Positions 18,348 to 28,781 of a stretch of DNA of 64,000 nt are shown here, one piece after another (position 1 is the stretch's first letter; each line of letters opens with the position of its first letter). This stretch comes from Caballeronia sordidicola. Lineage in GTDB: Bacteria; Pseudomonadota; Gammaproteobacteria; Burkholderiales; Burkholderiaceae. The stretch lies in contig NZ_JNFG01000019.1 in the NCBI RefSeq assembly GCF_000729995.1, forward strand, positions 1-64,000, read 5' to 3'. The position numbers and the translations under genes were made by a program. The notes beneath the pieces were generated by a model. That model did no database searches, was not told where the DNA came from, and saw nothing but the letters and a program-made list of their open reading frames with translations.

Positions 18348-19375
18348 TGCGCGTTCCTCACCCGCAAGCGCGGATTCAGCACCACATACAACGCATCCGC
18401 GATCAGGTTAGCCGCCGTATAGATCACGCCGATGGTCAGCACACCGGCTTCGAGCATGGGGAAGTCCTTGCCTTTGGCGGCGTTATAAATGAGCGAGCCA
18501 ATGCCCTGGTAGTGAAACAGCGTTTCCACGACCACCAGGCCGCCGATCATATAGCCGAGTTGCGTGGCGGCGACGGTGACGGTCGGCAGCAGCGCATTGC
18601 GCAGCACGTGACGCATGATCACTACGCGGCGCGGCAGGCCCTTGAGGATCGCGGTGCGCGTGTAGTCGGCATCGAGCGCTTCGACGGTTCCGGCGCGCGC
18701 CATTCGTGCGATGTAACCGAAGAACACCAGCACCAGCGGCAACACGGGCAGGATCAGATGCTGCAACTGAATGAACACGTTCGACCCGGGTGGAAACGTC
18801 GCTTCAATCGGCAGCCATTGCAGCCAGATACCGAACACGAGAATCAGCACGATGGACGAGACGAACTCCGGCACCACCGTCGCCGATAACCCCGCAATGC
18901 TGATCGTCCGGTCGATCCAGCGGCCCTCGTGCAGCGCGGCATACACGCCACCGGCAATGCCGAGCGGCACGACAACGATAAACGCCAGCGCGCCGAGCTT
19001 GGCGGAGTTCAGCAACGCGTCGCCTATGAACGGCGCCACCGGCGCGCGATACGAATACGACTGACCCATGTCACCGCGCACAAAGTGGCTGATCCAGCCG
19101 GCGTACTGCGTGAACAAAGGCCGGTCGACACCCAGTTGATGATTGAGCGCGGCGACTGCCCGGGCGTCGGCCAGCGGCCCGAGGATTGCGCGGCCGACAT
19201 CGCCGGGAAGCAACTGGCCGCCCGCGAACACGATCACCGACAACAGCCACAACGTGATGATCGCGAGCAACAGCCGCACGCCGATAAACCGCGCAATGCG
19301 CGCGGCGCTTCCGGCGTGGCTGCGTGAGCTAATTTTCGGCGCGCCCGGCGCGGCGGGAGGATAGACCGTGTTCAT
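18344..19375 (-). CDS. Peptide ABC transporter permease (DppB type)
   Basis: A 343-residue DppB/OppB-type permease, slightly longer than usual because of a 25-residue polar N-terminus before the first helix (IGVRLLLAIITLWLLSV). The conserved periplasmic block (LGVDRPLFTQYAGWISHFVRGD) and the C-terminal permease domain with GGLVVVETLF are visible. It lies 51 bases after the binding protein gene and overlaps dppC by 4 bases. It forms the transmembrane pore with the DppC partner. Confidence 0.9.
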   Translation of the reverse strand: MNTVYPPAAPGAPKISSRSHAGSAARIARFIGVRLLLAIITLWLLSVIVFAGGQLLPGDVGRAILGPLADARAVAALNHQLGVDRPLFTQYAGWISHFVRGDMGQSYSYRAPVAPFIGDALLNSAKLGALAFIVVVPLGIAGGVYAALHEGRWIDRTISIAGLSATVVPEFVSSIVLILVFGIWLQWLPIEATFPPGSNVFIQLQHLILPVLPLVLVFFGYIARMARAGTVEALDADYTRTAILKGLPRRVVIMRHVLRNALLPTVTVAATQLGYMIGGLVVVETLFHYQGIGSLIYNAAKGKDFPMLEAGVLTIGVIYTAANLIADALYVVLNPRLRVRNAQ

Positions 19376-19426
19376 TTTCGGAGCGTCCTCGGGTCAGGCT
19401 TCAATGCGCGAGACTCAAAGAACCGG

Positions 19427-21112
19427 CTACGCGCCGATAGTCGCGCGTTGGAAATACAACTGCGAAATGGCATTGAAGCGCACGCCTTTCACGTTCGCCC
19501 GCGTGACGATCAGTTGATCATAGAAATAGGGAATCACAACCGGGGTTTCATCGAGCAGCAAGGTCTGGATCTGGCCCGAGAGTTTCTTCTGCGATGCCAC
19601 GTCGAGCGCCGCCACGAAATCCGCCACCAGCTTGTCGTATTGCGGGTTCTTGAAATGCGCAGCGTTCCACGTGCCCTCGCTGGTCAGCGGTGCGTTGAGA
19701 AACACATTCGGCACGCCACGATGCCCGTAGTCCGTAATGCCGAGCGGGGAGTCGAGCCAGTCTGATTTGCCATACGTGCCTGCGCCGTAATACAGCTCCT
19801 GGCTTTCCACCTTCAGCGTGATGCGGATGCCGACCGCCTTCGCTGCGTTCTGGATCACCACCGCGAGATCGGGAATCTCCATGTACTTCTCGGTCGTGAG
19901 CGTGACGTCGAAACCGTTCGGCACGCCTGCCGACGCGAGCAATTGCTTCGCCTTCGCGACATCGAGCTTGCGCTGCGGCACCGACAAGTCGCTCGACGGA
20001 AACACCGGCGAGAACGGGCTGTCGTTACCGAGCGCGGCGTGACCCTTGAACAGCCCTTTCACCATCACGTCGCGATTCAACGCCAGCGCCAGCGCCTGGC
20101 GCACGCGCTTGTCCTTGAACGGACCGGTGTCGGTACGCATATGCATTTGCCGATGCGCGCTCGACTTCACACCCAGCACCTTGAACTCGGGGTTCGTCAT
20201 CATGCTGACGCCACCCTGCACGGTGAAGTCGCTCATCACGTCGGCTTGCCGGCCTTGCAGCGCGAGCAGTTGCGACTGCTGGTCGGCGTAGAACGCGAAC
20301 GTTACGCGCTCAGGCAGCGCTTTTTCGCCCCAGTAATCGGGATTGCGCACGAACGCCGCGCCCACTTTCGGCGTGTACGACTCGAACTTGAACGGGCCAG
20401 TGCCCGGGAACGCCTTCTCATACGTACCGCTGACATTCGCCGGAAGGATCACTGCGTTGTACGTATCCGATGAAACGTAGTAGGGGAAATTGCCGTTCGG
20501 CGCGTCGAGATGAAACTCGACCGTCATGTCGTCAATGACCTTCACCGACCCCTTCGACAACACCCCCTTCAGCACCGACAGCGCGGATGACCCGCTGGCC
20601 GGATCGGCGAGCCGGTTGAAAGTGGCGGCCACGTCCTTGGCGGTCATGGACTGACCGTCGTGGAACTTGACGTTCGGGCGTAGCTTGAACGTCCATATAT
20701 CGCCCTTCTCGTTCGGCTTCCAGGAGAGCGCGAGGGAAGGGCGAAGCTTGAGCTCCTGACCGTCATCGTCGATAAGAAATTCGCCGGTCTGATTGATCAG
20801 CGCGAGGCCGGCGGCGTCGTTGACGGTGAGCGGATCGACCGCGCCCGCCGGCGTCAGGTGTGCCACGCGGATCGTACCGCCAGGTTTCCCGGCAGGCGTT
20901 TGCGCGCGTGCGTGCGGCATGCCGATCAAACCGCCCGCGGCCATCGACAAACCCAGCAGGCTCGCGTGCCGCAGCAACTCGCGTCGCGACAGCCGGCCGG
21001 CCTTGAATTCATCGATGGCATGATTGCCGAGTTCTCCCGCCGTTCCCCTCGACTGTTCCATCGCTGAATGGAAGGGGATGAGGGAGTCCAGATCGGTTGC
21101 GGTCTTTTTCAT
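19427..21112 (-). CDS. Peptide/nickel-type ABC transporter substrate-binding protein, Tat signal
   Basis: A 561-residue family 5 extracellular solute-binding protein (DppA/OppA class). A twin-arginine motif SRRELLRHASLLGL (about 42-55) precedes a hydrophobic stretch ending in ARAQT, so it is probably exported folded by the Tat system. About 40 residues precede the RR motif, which is long; a shorter start is possible. Family features include FKLRPNVKFHDGQSMTA and the late AKQLLASAG. It delivers substrate to the downstream DppB/DppC/DppDF proteins. The ligand is unknown. Confidence 0.88.
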   Translation of the reverse strand: MKKTATDLDSLIPFHSAMEQSRGTAGELGNHAIDEFKAGRLSRRELLRHASLLGLSMAAGGLIGMPHARAQTPAGKPGGTIRVAHLTPAGAVDPLTVNDAAGLALINQTGEFLIDDDGQELKLRPSLALSWKPNEKGDIWTFKLRPNVKFHDGQSMTAKDVAATFNRLADPASGSSALSVLKGVLSKGSVKVIDDMTVEFHLDAPNGNFPYYVSSDTYNAVILPANVSGTYEKAFPGTGPFKFESYTPKVGAAFVRNPDYWGEKALPERVTFAFYADQQSQLLALQGRQADVMSDFTVQGGVSMMTNPEFKVLGVKSSAHRQMHMRTDTGPFKDKRVRQALALALNRDVMVKGLFKGHAALGNDSPFSPVFPSSDLSVPQRKLDVAKAKQLLASAGVPNGFDVTLTTEKYMEIPDLAVVIQNAAKAVGIRITLKVESQELYYGAGTYGKSDWLDSPLGITDYGHRGVPNVFLNAPLTSEGTWNAAHFKNPQYDKLVADFVAALDVASQKKLSGQIQTLLLDETPVVIPYFYDQLIVTRANVKGVRFNAISQLYFQRATIGA

Positions 21113-21381
21113 CGGGCTGTCCGGTTCAGGGTTCGGTTGTTGTTTTGACTCGACGATACTGCGCCACCCACGAGGGACAGCGGCAGCGACGGAATCGGAT
21201 GCGCTTTCAGTTTAGCGGAGCAAATAGTGTTCGGATTCCTGACGCGCGTTTCACGTGCCAATTAATTGCCCGTGCTGTGGGACAGGCGCTACGTTGCGGA
21301 AAAGCTTGCTCAAAGCTTGTGGACGGAGCTTCAGGAGGGCGGTAGAAAATTCCGCACCTCATTTGATTTGTGCCCTAGTCT

Positions 21382-21870
21382 TCAATGCTGATGTGGATGT
21401 TTATGAATCGGATCTACCCAGAACACTTCTTCAGGCTCCTCCACCGCATCGATATTCAGATTCACCACCACCGCCTCGTTGTCGCTGCGCACGAGTACGC
21501 ATTCGAGCGGTTCGTCGGTGAGCGCGTTGATTTCCTGATGCGGCACGTACGGCGGCACGAAGATGAAATCACCCGGTCCGGCTTCAGCGGTAAATTCCAG
21601 ATGATTGCCCCACTTCATGCGCGCCTGGCCGCGCACGATGTAGATCACGCTTTCAAGCGCGCCGTGGTGATGCGCGCCGGTTTTCGCATTCGGATGGATC
21701 GTGACCGTGCCCGCCCAGATCTTCTGGGCGCCTACGCGTGCAGCGTTGATGGCGGCTGCGCGATTCATTCCGGGCGTCTGTGGGGTATTCGTATCGAGTT
21801 GATCGCCCTTGATCACCTTGACGCCGTTCTCGCGCCAGTCGGTGTGCTCGTGCTGATGTTCGTCGCTCAT
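21382..21870 (-). CDS. Cupin-domain protein
   Basis: A 162-residue single-domain cupin. Motif 1 is GAHHHGALESVIYIVRG (HxH then Glu, metal ligands) and motif 2 contains PYVPHQEIN with the last His. Both termini are His-rich (EHQHEH; HKHPHQH), which could bind metal. Cupins range from dioxygenases to sugar isomerases; no substrate can be assigned. It lies between the peptide transporter and the EF-G gene, on the same strand as both. Confidence 0.8.
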   Translation of the reverse strand: MSDEHQHEHTDWRENGVKVIKGDQLDTNTPQTPGMNRAAAINAARVGAQKIWAGTVTIHPNAKTGAHHHGALESVIYIVRGQARMKWGNHLEFTAEAGPGDFIFVPPYVPHQEINALTDEPLECVLVRSDNEAVVVNLNIDAVEEPEEVFWVDPIHKHPHQH

Positions 21871-21943
21871 TGTCTTCGTCTCCGCCGATCCATGAAAAGG
21901 CTGCCGTCAATCTACGTCACAGTGACTCTGGCAAAAAGCAAAA

Positions 21944-21977
21944 AAGTCCGTTGCCGCCGGGAGGCAACAACGGACTT
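21944..21977 (-). terminator. Rho-independent terminator after EF-G gene
   Basis: Read on the minus strand, AAGTCCGTTG pairs with CAACGGACTT across a 14-base loop, followed by a run of T. It lies about 40 bases beyond the EF-G stop codon. Confidence 0.85.
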
Positions 21978-22016
21978 CTTTCATTCGCCCGATTCGATTT
22001 TCGAGCCTGACAACGT

Positions 22017-24122
<2,106 letters not shown>

Positions 24123-24470
24123 TTGAACCTCCTGTTGATTGATTGGAGCTTTGTAGCCCGAACCGGGCACGATGGCCTGGCCGGCGGCTCCGGAGCGAAG
24201 CGCTGTCGTGCTTGGTGAGCGCTTCGCTGGTTTATCAGGATAGCGCGTCGAGAAGGTCTTTGCAGGATTCTTGCCAGCTCGGCGAAAAAGATGAATCTTT
24301 GGTGACGCGTGGGCGGTGTTCAGGGCGCCGTCGTGCGTTCCGCGCGCGTTCCGGAAACAAAAAGCCGGCGCGCGCAAAAAGCGGGCGGCCGGCTTTGGGC
24401 TCAAGCGACAAGGACTGGCGCCAGATGAGCGGGGCGTGATGACGCTAACCACCCCCGCCCGAGGCAAACG
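24123..24470. other. Gene-free region between EF-G and DUF192 genes
   Basis: About 350 bases. It holds the EF-G ribosome-binding site at 24128-24133, the upstream gene's terminator (24361-24396) and presumably the EF-G promoter. No other gene seen. Confidence 0.6.
24361..24396 (-). terminator. Terminator after DUF192 gene
   Basis: On the minus strand AAAGCCGGC pairs with GCCGGCTTT across an 18-base loop, followed by TTTTG. It sits about 75 bases past the DUF192 stop codon. Confidence 0.75.
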
Positions 24471-25025
24471 TTATTGCGCTGCGGGCAACCCCTTGATCTG
24501 CATGCCCGGCTGAATCCCTTTCGATGCAAACCAGCCCTTGCTCATTTCGAGTGCGTACACACCGTTATTGCGCGGGCAGTGGTTGTTTTCCGTCTCCGCC
24601 TGCATTTCGTCGATATCCGTGACCGTTCCGTCCGCGCGCATGAACGCGATCGACAGCGGGATCAGGGTGTTTTTCATCCAGAAACAGTGGACGGCCGTTT
24701 CATTGAAGACGAACAGCATGCCTTCATTGGGCTCGAGCTTCGTGCGATACATCAGGCCTTGTTCGCGATCGGCATCGTTCGCGGCAACGGCGGCGTCGAT
24801 CACATACATGCCCGCGGTGAGTTTCGTGTGCGGGAAATCGGCGGGCTTTTTCGCACCGGCCGGCATTTCTCCGGGTGCCGCTGCCAGCGGTTGAGCGTGT
24901 GCGGCCAGCGGCGCGACTGCCATCAGCGAAACGAGCGGAACAGAGAACGCAACAAGCGTGCGGCGCACGAGACGCCCAAGATCAAACGATGAAACCGAAC
25001 GGGGCGAGAGCCATGAAAGACGCAC
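24471..25025 (-). CDS. DUF192 family exported protein
   Basis: A 184-residue protein with an N-terminal hydrophobic export signal (LVAFSVPLVSLMAVAPLAAHA, cleavage near residue 44) and a DUF192 domain recognised by GLMYRTKLEPNEGMLFVF, CFWMKNTLIPLSIAF and ALEMSKGWF. Function of the family is unknown; members are periplasmic or secreted small beta proteins. The start is GTG 25025, 8 bases after AGGAG. Confidence 0.85.
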   Translation of the reverse strand: MRLSWLSPRSVSSFDLGRLVRRTLVAFSVPLVSLMAVAPLAAHAQPLAAAPGEMPAGAKKPADFPHTKLTAGMYVIDAAVAANDADREQGLMYRTKLEPNEGMLFVFNETAVHCFWMKNTLIPLSIAFMRADGTVTDIDEMQAETENNHCPRNNGVYALEMSKGWFASKGIQPGMQIKGLPAAQ

Positions 25026-25157
25026 GGCGAAACTCCTGGTGAGATGAAGCCGGTTAGCTAAAGAATCAGTGAAGACTGGCGCATGTTACTTGAGCGGGCG
25101 CATGCCGACAAAAAGTGCGTGCGGATACAAGCCGCGGATATTTCAAAGACCCAAAGA

Positions 25158-25190
25158 AAAAGGCAGAAACCCTTGCGGGTGTCTGCCTTT
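25158..25190 (-). terminator. Terminator after small His/Lys-rich gene
   Basis: Read on the minus strand AAAGGCAGACACCC pairs (one mismatch) with GGGTTTCTGCCTTT and is followed by a T-rich tail. It lies about 65 bases past the stop of the 64-residue gene at 25254. Confidence 0.85.
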
Positions 25191-25253
25191 CAATGCCGCT
25201 TTCGCGGCGGCACTGCTTGGTGTAGCGTCGCGTTACCGCGATCTATTACCAAC

Positions 25254-25448
25254 TTACTCCGACGCGGCCGAAGCAGCAGCAGCCGAAGCTGCCTTCTTGT
25301 GCGTAGCCTTCTTGTGGGTCGACTTCTTGTGCGTTGCCTTGTGAGCGGTCGAAGCAGCTGCAGGAGCCGATGCTTCCGGGGCCGAAGCTTGTGCAAATGC
25401 AGCCGTTGCGAACAGGCCAGCGACGAGAGCAGCGATCAGTTTGTTCAT
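25254..25448 (-). CDS. Small exported Ala/His/Lys-rich protein
   Basis: A 64-residue protein: Sec signal peptide MNKLIAALVAGLFATAAFAQ (cleavage after AFA, residue 19) and a 45-residue mature part made almost only of Ala, Ser, Thr, His and Lys. A THKK repeat occurs three times in succession (39-52). The gene has its own ribosome-binding site (GAGGAT) and a strong terminator, which supports it being real. Function is unknown; a highly basic periplasmic peptide could bind metal, nucleic acid or envelope polymers. Confidence 0.75.
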   Translation of the reverse strand: MNKLIAALVAGLFATAAFAQASAPEASAPAAASTAHKATHKKSTHKKATHKKAASAAAASAASE

Positions 25449-25777
25449 GTTGTAAATCCTCAGCTTTAGTTTGATTTAACCTTGTGACCCGGTCGATGGA
25501 GTCATGACGGTAAACGAGCCATCCACCTTTTGGTTGACAGGGGAATCGAACAAAACTTCGATCCCGCTGCGAGCGCTTGAACCTTACATAAAGCCTTCGC
25601 ATGCTGGCTGTGTGTTGCGGTCCTTCGCTAATGCCGGATGGCGGTTTTAAGGCATCTGCAGCGAATAACGCCGCATGCCGGAAGTCCGTTGACGTGTTTT
25701 TTCGGCAATCGAGCAGCGATGATTGTTTGCAAGACGAAATGAATTTGTAATGTCTGGGTTTGGATGAAACGTTACGC
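25449..25777. other. Gene-free region upstream of the small basic protein gene
   Basis: About 330 bases between the start of the small basic protein gene and the stop of rluE. It should contain the promoter for the small gene. No coding frame or clear palindrome stands out. Confidence 0.5.
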
Positions 25778-26356
25778 TTAAACGATGCCATTCCACGGCG
25801 CGCGCGGCGGCAGTTCGATCGATGCGCCCGGTGCCAGTCCGAGACTGAATATATCCAGCGCACCGATACCGACGCGCACCAGCCGCAGTGTTGGATATCC
25901 GACAGCTGCGGTCATTCGACGCACCTGCCGATTACGTCCCTCGCTGATCGACAGTTCGATCCAGGTGGTCGGAATAGCGGCGCGATATCGGATAGGCGGG
26001 TTACGTGGCCAAAGCTGGTCCACCCATTCCACCGGTTCAACCCGCTGCACGCCGCACGGCCGCGTCACGAAGTCACCCAGGTCCACGCCCGCGGCCAGAT
26101 GCTCGAGAGCGGCCGTGCCGGGCGCTCCATCCACTTGTGCCCAATACCGTTTGACCAGCTTGTGACGCGGCTCGGCGATACGCGCCTGAAGCGCGCCATC
26201 GTCGGTGAGCAGCAGCAGGCCTTCGCTGTCGGTGTCCAGGCGGCCGGCCGGATAAACGCCGGGCGTCTTGACCCAAACGCCTAACGAAGGGTGCTTCTCG
26301 TGCGGCGAAAATTGACAGATCGTGCCGAACGGTTTGTTAAGAGCAAGCAGCGGCAT
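25778..26356 (-). CDS. rluE: 23S rRNA pseudouridine synthase RluE
   Basis: A 192-residue RsuA/RluE-family pseudouridine synthase without an S4 domain. The catalytic Asp lies in AGRLDTDSEGLLLLTDDG (about 37-54); WPRNPPIRYRAAIPTTWI and SEGRNRQVRRM are close to E. coli RluE, which modifies U2457 of 23S rRNA. The N-terminus MPLLALNKPFGTICQF matches that of RluE. It is divergent from icd. Confidence 0.9.
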   Translation of the reverse strand: MPLLALNKPFGTICQFSPHEKHPSLGVWVKTPGVYPAGRLDTDSEGLLLLTDDGALQARIAEPRHKLVKRYWAQVDGAPGTAALEHLAAGVDLGDFVTRPCGVQRVEPVEWVDQLWPRNPPIRYRAAIPTTWIELSISEGRNRQVRRMTAAVGYPTLRLVRVGIGALDIFSLGLAPGASIELPPRAPWNGIV

Positions 26357-26780
26357 GGCGGGGAATCAATGAGGAAACGCGCTAAGGAAACGAGGCTGCA
26401 TTCAAGCGCAGCGCGGGAATCCGGCTATGGCGGATGACGCGATATTAATGCATAATCCGAAACACCAAGTCCCAAGTCTTATATAAGACATAAGACATGA
26501 ATCGAGTAGCAGTCTGTCGCGGCCACAGTTGCAGCAACAGCATCAACGGGCGATCTTCGAACCGTGCTTGCATGCACTGTTTTGTTGCAATGCGGCGAAA
26601 CGGGGGCAGGGCAGGCGGTCTGCACCGTGGGCTAGAATAACGTTCTGGTCGCCTCGGGCGCCGCGCCGGCATTGGCGCTGTTGGCCCGACCACCGTTCGC
26701 TCATCCGCTTTTCGCCGAATTTCCGAACGCAATCTGCGCATTTCTGTAGTTAGCTAGCCCAGCCATCTTTGGAGTCGACC
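26357..26780. promoter_or_regulatory. Divergent region, rluE / icd
   Basis: About 420 bases without a convincing gene. It contains an AT-rich palindromic element at 26476-26489 embedded in repeats of ATAAGAC (see separate entry). The icd ribosome-binding site GGAG is at 26771-26774. Confidence 0.55.
26476..26489. promoter_or_regulatory. Palindrome GTCTTATATAAGAC upstream of icd
   Basis: A perfect 14-base palindrome, followed by a further ATAAGAC copy (26490-26496) and preceded by a degenerate AAGTC copy, giving an imperfect 28-base dyad. This is the form of a dimeric regulator site, about 290 bases before icd and 120 before rluE. The regulator is not identified; the ATAAGAC-type dyad is in an otherwise GC-rich genome and so unlikely to be chance. 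Confidence 0.45.
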
Positions 26781-28034
26781 ATGCCGTATCAGCACATCAA
26801 GGTTCCGACGGGCGGTGACAAGATCACCGTTAATGCGGATTACTCGCTCAACGTTTCCGACCAGCCGATCATCCCTTTTATCGAAGGCGATGGTACGGGT
26901 CTGGACATCACGCCGGTGATGATCAAGGTCGTGGACGCAGCCGTGGAAAAAGCCTATGCAGGCAAGAAGAAGATCCACTGGATGGAAATCTTCGCGGGCG
27001 AGAAGGCCACCAAGGTGTACGGCCCGGACGTCTGGCTGCCGGATGAAACGCTCGACGTGCTGAAGGAATATGTCGTCTCCATCAAAGGGCCGCTTACCAC
27101 GCCGGTTGGCGGCGGCATCCGTTCGCTGAACGTCGCGCTGCGCCAGCAACTCGACCTGTATGTCTGCCTGCGCCCGGTGCAGTATTTCAAGGGTGTGCCG
27201 TCGCCGGTGCGCGAGCCGGAAAAGGTCAACATGATCATCTTCCGCGAGAACTCGGAAGACATCTACGCAGGCATCGAATGGGCGGCCGAGTCGGAAGAGG
27301 CGAAGAAGGTCATCAAATTCCTGCGTGAAGAAATGGGCGTGACGAAGATCCGCTTCCCGGACACGTCGGGTATCGGTGTCAAGCCGGTGTCGCGTGAAGG
27401 CACGGAGCGCCTGGTTCGCAAGGCGATCCAGTATGCCATCGACCACAATCGCAACACCGTCACGCTCGTGCACAAGGGCAACATCATGAAATACACGGAA
27501 GGTGCGTTCCGTGATTTCGGTTATGCGCTCGCGCAGAAGGAGTTCGGCGCGGAACTCATCGACGGCGGCCCGTGGATGAAGATCAAGAGCCCGAAGGGCG
27601 GAGACATCGTGCTGAAGGACGTGATTGCAGATGCGTTCCTCCAGCAGATCCTGCTGCGCCCGGCTGAATACGACGTGATCGCCACGCTGAACCTGAACGG
27701 CGATTATGTGTCGGACGCGCTCGCCGCTCAGGTTGGCGGTATTGGCATTGCGCCGGGCGCGAACATGTCGGATTCGGTGGCCATGTTCGAAGCGACGCAC
27801 GGCACTGCGCCGAAATACGCGGGCAAGGACTACGTAAATCCGGGGTCGGAAATCCTGTCGGCGGAAATGATGCTGCGCCATCTCGGCTGGACTGAAGCGG
27901 CGGACATCATCATCAAGTCGATGGAAGCGTCGATTCTGAAAAAGCGCGTGACATATGACTTCGCGCGTTTGATGGAAGGCGCGACGCAGGTTTCATGCTC
28001 GGGCTTCGGGCAGGTGCTGATCGACAATATGTAA
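26781..28034 (+). CDS. icd: NADP-dependent isocitrate dehydrogenase
   Basis: A 417-residue homodimeric isocitrate dehydrogenase of the E. coli Icd type (416 residues). Visible features are the substrate/phosphorylation-site loop GGGIRSLNVALRQ, FRENSEDIYAGIEW, the catalytic YTEGAFRDFGY and the cofactor segment ATHGTAPKYAGKD. It oxidises isocitrate to 2-oxoglutarate in the TCA cycle. ATG 26781 is chosen because TTTGGAG lies just before it; an in-frame start 12 bases earlier would put the ribosome-binding site inside the gene. Confidence 0.96.
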   Translation: MPYQHIKVPTGGDKITVNADYSLNVSDQPIIPFIEGDGTGLDITPVMIKVVDAAVEKAYAGKKKIHWMEIFAGEKATKVYGPDVWLPDETLDVLKEYVVSIKGPLTTPVGGGIRSLNVALRQQLDLYVCLRPVQYFKGVPSPVREPEKVNMIIFRENSEDIYAGIEWAAESEEAKKVIKFLREEMGVTKIRFPDTSGIGVKPVSREGTERLVRKAIQYAIDHNRNTVTLVHKGNIMKYTEGAFRDFGYALAQKEFGAELIDGGPWMKIKSPKGGDIVLKDVIADAFLQQILLRPAEYDVIATLNLNGDYVSDALAAQVGGIGIAPGANMSDSVAMFEATHGTAPKYAGKDYVNPGSEILSAEMMLRHLGWTEAADIIIKSMEASILKKRVTYDFARLMEGATQVSCSGFGQVLIDNM

Positions 28035-28056
28035 GTTCGGCGAAGCTTCAAGGAAC

Positions 28057-28090
28057 GCCCCGGTGCGAGTACTCGCACCGGGGCTTTTTT
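28057..28090 (+). terminator. Strong terminator after icd
   Basis: GCCCCGGTGCGAGT is followed directly by its exact reverse complement (28057-28084), and then TTTTTT (28085-28090). Ends the icd transcript 22 bases past its stop. Confidence 0.95.
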
Positions 28091-28186
28091 CATGGGGAGT
28101 GCGAGCGCGATTGGGGCCATTCCGCACAGCTCTGTCAAAAGTTGTCGCAAGCGAGTGTTTCACTGCGGCGGAGTGATACCTTCGAA

Positions 28187-28215
28187 TTGCTGGACAACCT
28201 ATGTGTTTTTATACA
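28187..28215 (+). promoter_or_regulatory. Sigma-70-like promoter for the membrane protein / ImmA-like pair
   Basis: TTGCTG (28187-28192), a 17-base spacer and TATACA (28210-28215) give a near-consensus housekeeping promoter, 22 bases before the first ATG of the split membrane protein gene and clear of the icd terminator. Confidence 0.6.
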
Positions 28216-28237
28216 GTTTGCCTCGCTGGACACGCCT

Positions 28238-28330
28238 ATGTCTCACCAAAATTCGCGCCTGAATAGCCTGTTCGCCCGCTGGCTCGCGAAAGAAACGCGC
28301 GGTTTGCTTGGCGGCCTCGCGGGTGCGTGA
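28238..28330 (+). CDS. N-terminal fragment of a small membrane protein (frame 1)
   Basis: A 30-codon frame (MSHQNSRLNSLFARWLAK...GGLAGA) that ends in TGA at 28328-28330, one base out of phase with the following gene, whose GTG start is at 28327. Read across, the two frames would give one smooth Gly-rich helix (LGGLAGA continuing VIGGVVAFTL). It is therefore probably the true N-terminus, separated by a one-base shift. A strong ribosome-binding site is not visible before it. Confidence 0.5.
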   Translation: MSHQNSRLNSLFARWLAKETRGLLGGLAGA

Positions 28331-28761
28331 TCGGGGGTGTCGTCGCGTTCACGCTGATAAACCGTTTTAGTGCAACTAGCCAGGCGAACGGCGTCGATGC
28401 AATTTCCATTGCAAACACCTATATCGTCTATTCAACACTCATGATCGCGGCCGTTGCCGTTTTCCTGACCATGGCGGGTTTGATATTCACGCAGCATTTC
28501 GCCATGGAGAAAGAACGTCACGTCGCGGACGCCTTTGCCGCGCTGGTGGCCGAAATGTCCCGCGCCAACGGGTGCGCTGTAGCGGTCGTGAAGGAAGTCA
28601 TGAAGAACGCCGAAGTGGTCCAGCATTTCGAAGATCAGGTAAAGGAGAAGCTCAGAGAAGTGATGCGTGCGCAACTGGACAACGCGGACCAGCGTAAGGC
28701 GCGTGCGCGTAGCGAACGTGATGCGCTGTCGCGCATCGCCAGTGATTTGGAAAGCGCCTAG
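28327..28761 (+). CDS. Small membrane protein with cytosolic coiled coil
   Basis: A 144-residue protein read from GTG 28327. It begins with a hydrophobic segment (VIGGVVAFTLINRF), has a second at about residues 32-56 (IVYSTLMIAAVAVFLTMAGLIF), and ends in about 85 charged residues with helical and coiled-coil character (QVKEKLREVMRAQLDNADQRKARARSERD). No family recognised. It overlaps the 28238 frame by 4 bases (GTGA) and is followed 20 bases later by an ImmA/IrrE-like peptidase gene. Either a translationally coupled second gene or the larger part of one frameshifted gene. Confidence 0.6.
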   Translation: MIGGVVAFTLINRFSATSQANGVDAISIANTYIVYSTLMIAAVAVFLTMAGLIFTQHFAMEKERHVADAFAALVAEMSRANGCAVAVVKEVMKNAEVVQHFEDQVKEKLREVMRAQLDNADQRKARARSERDALSRIASDLESA

Positions 28762-28781
28762 ACCGTTTGGGAGGGAAGAAT

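Noticed and set aside
28767..28781. Upstream TTG start for the ImmA/IrrE-like gene
   Set aside because: It would place the GGGAGG ribosome-binding site inside the coding region; ATG 28782 is better spaced.
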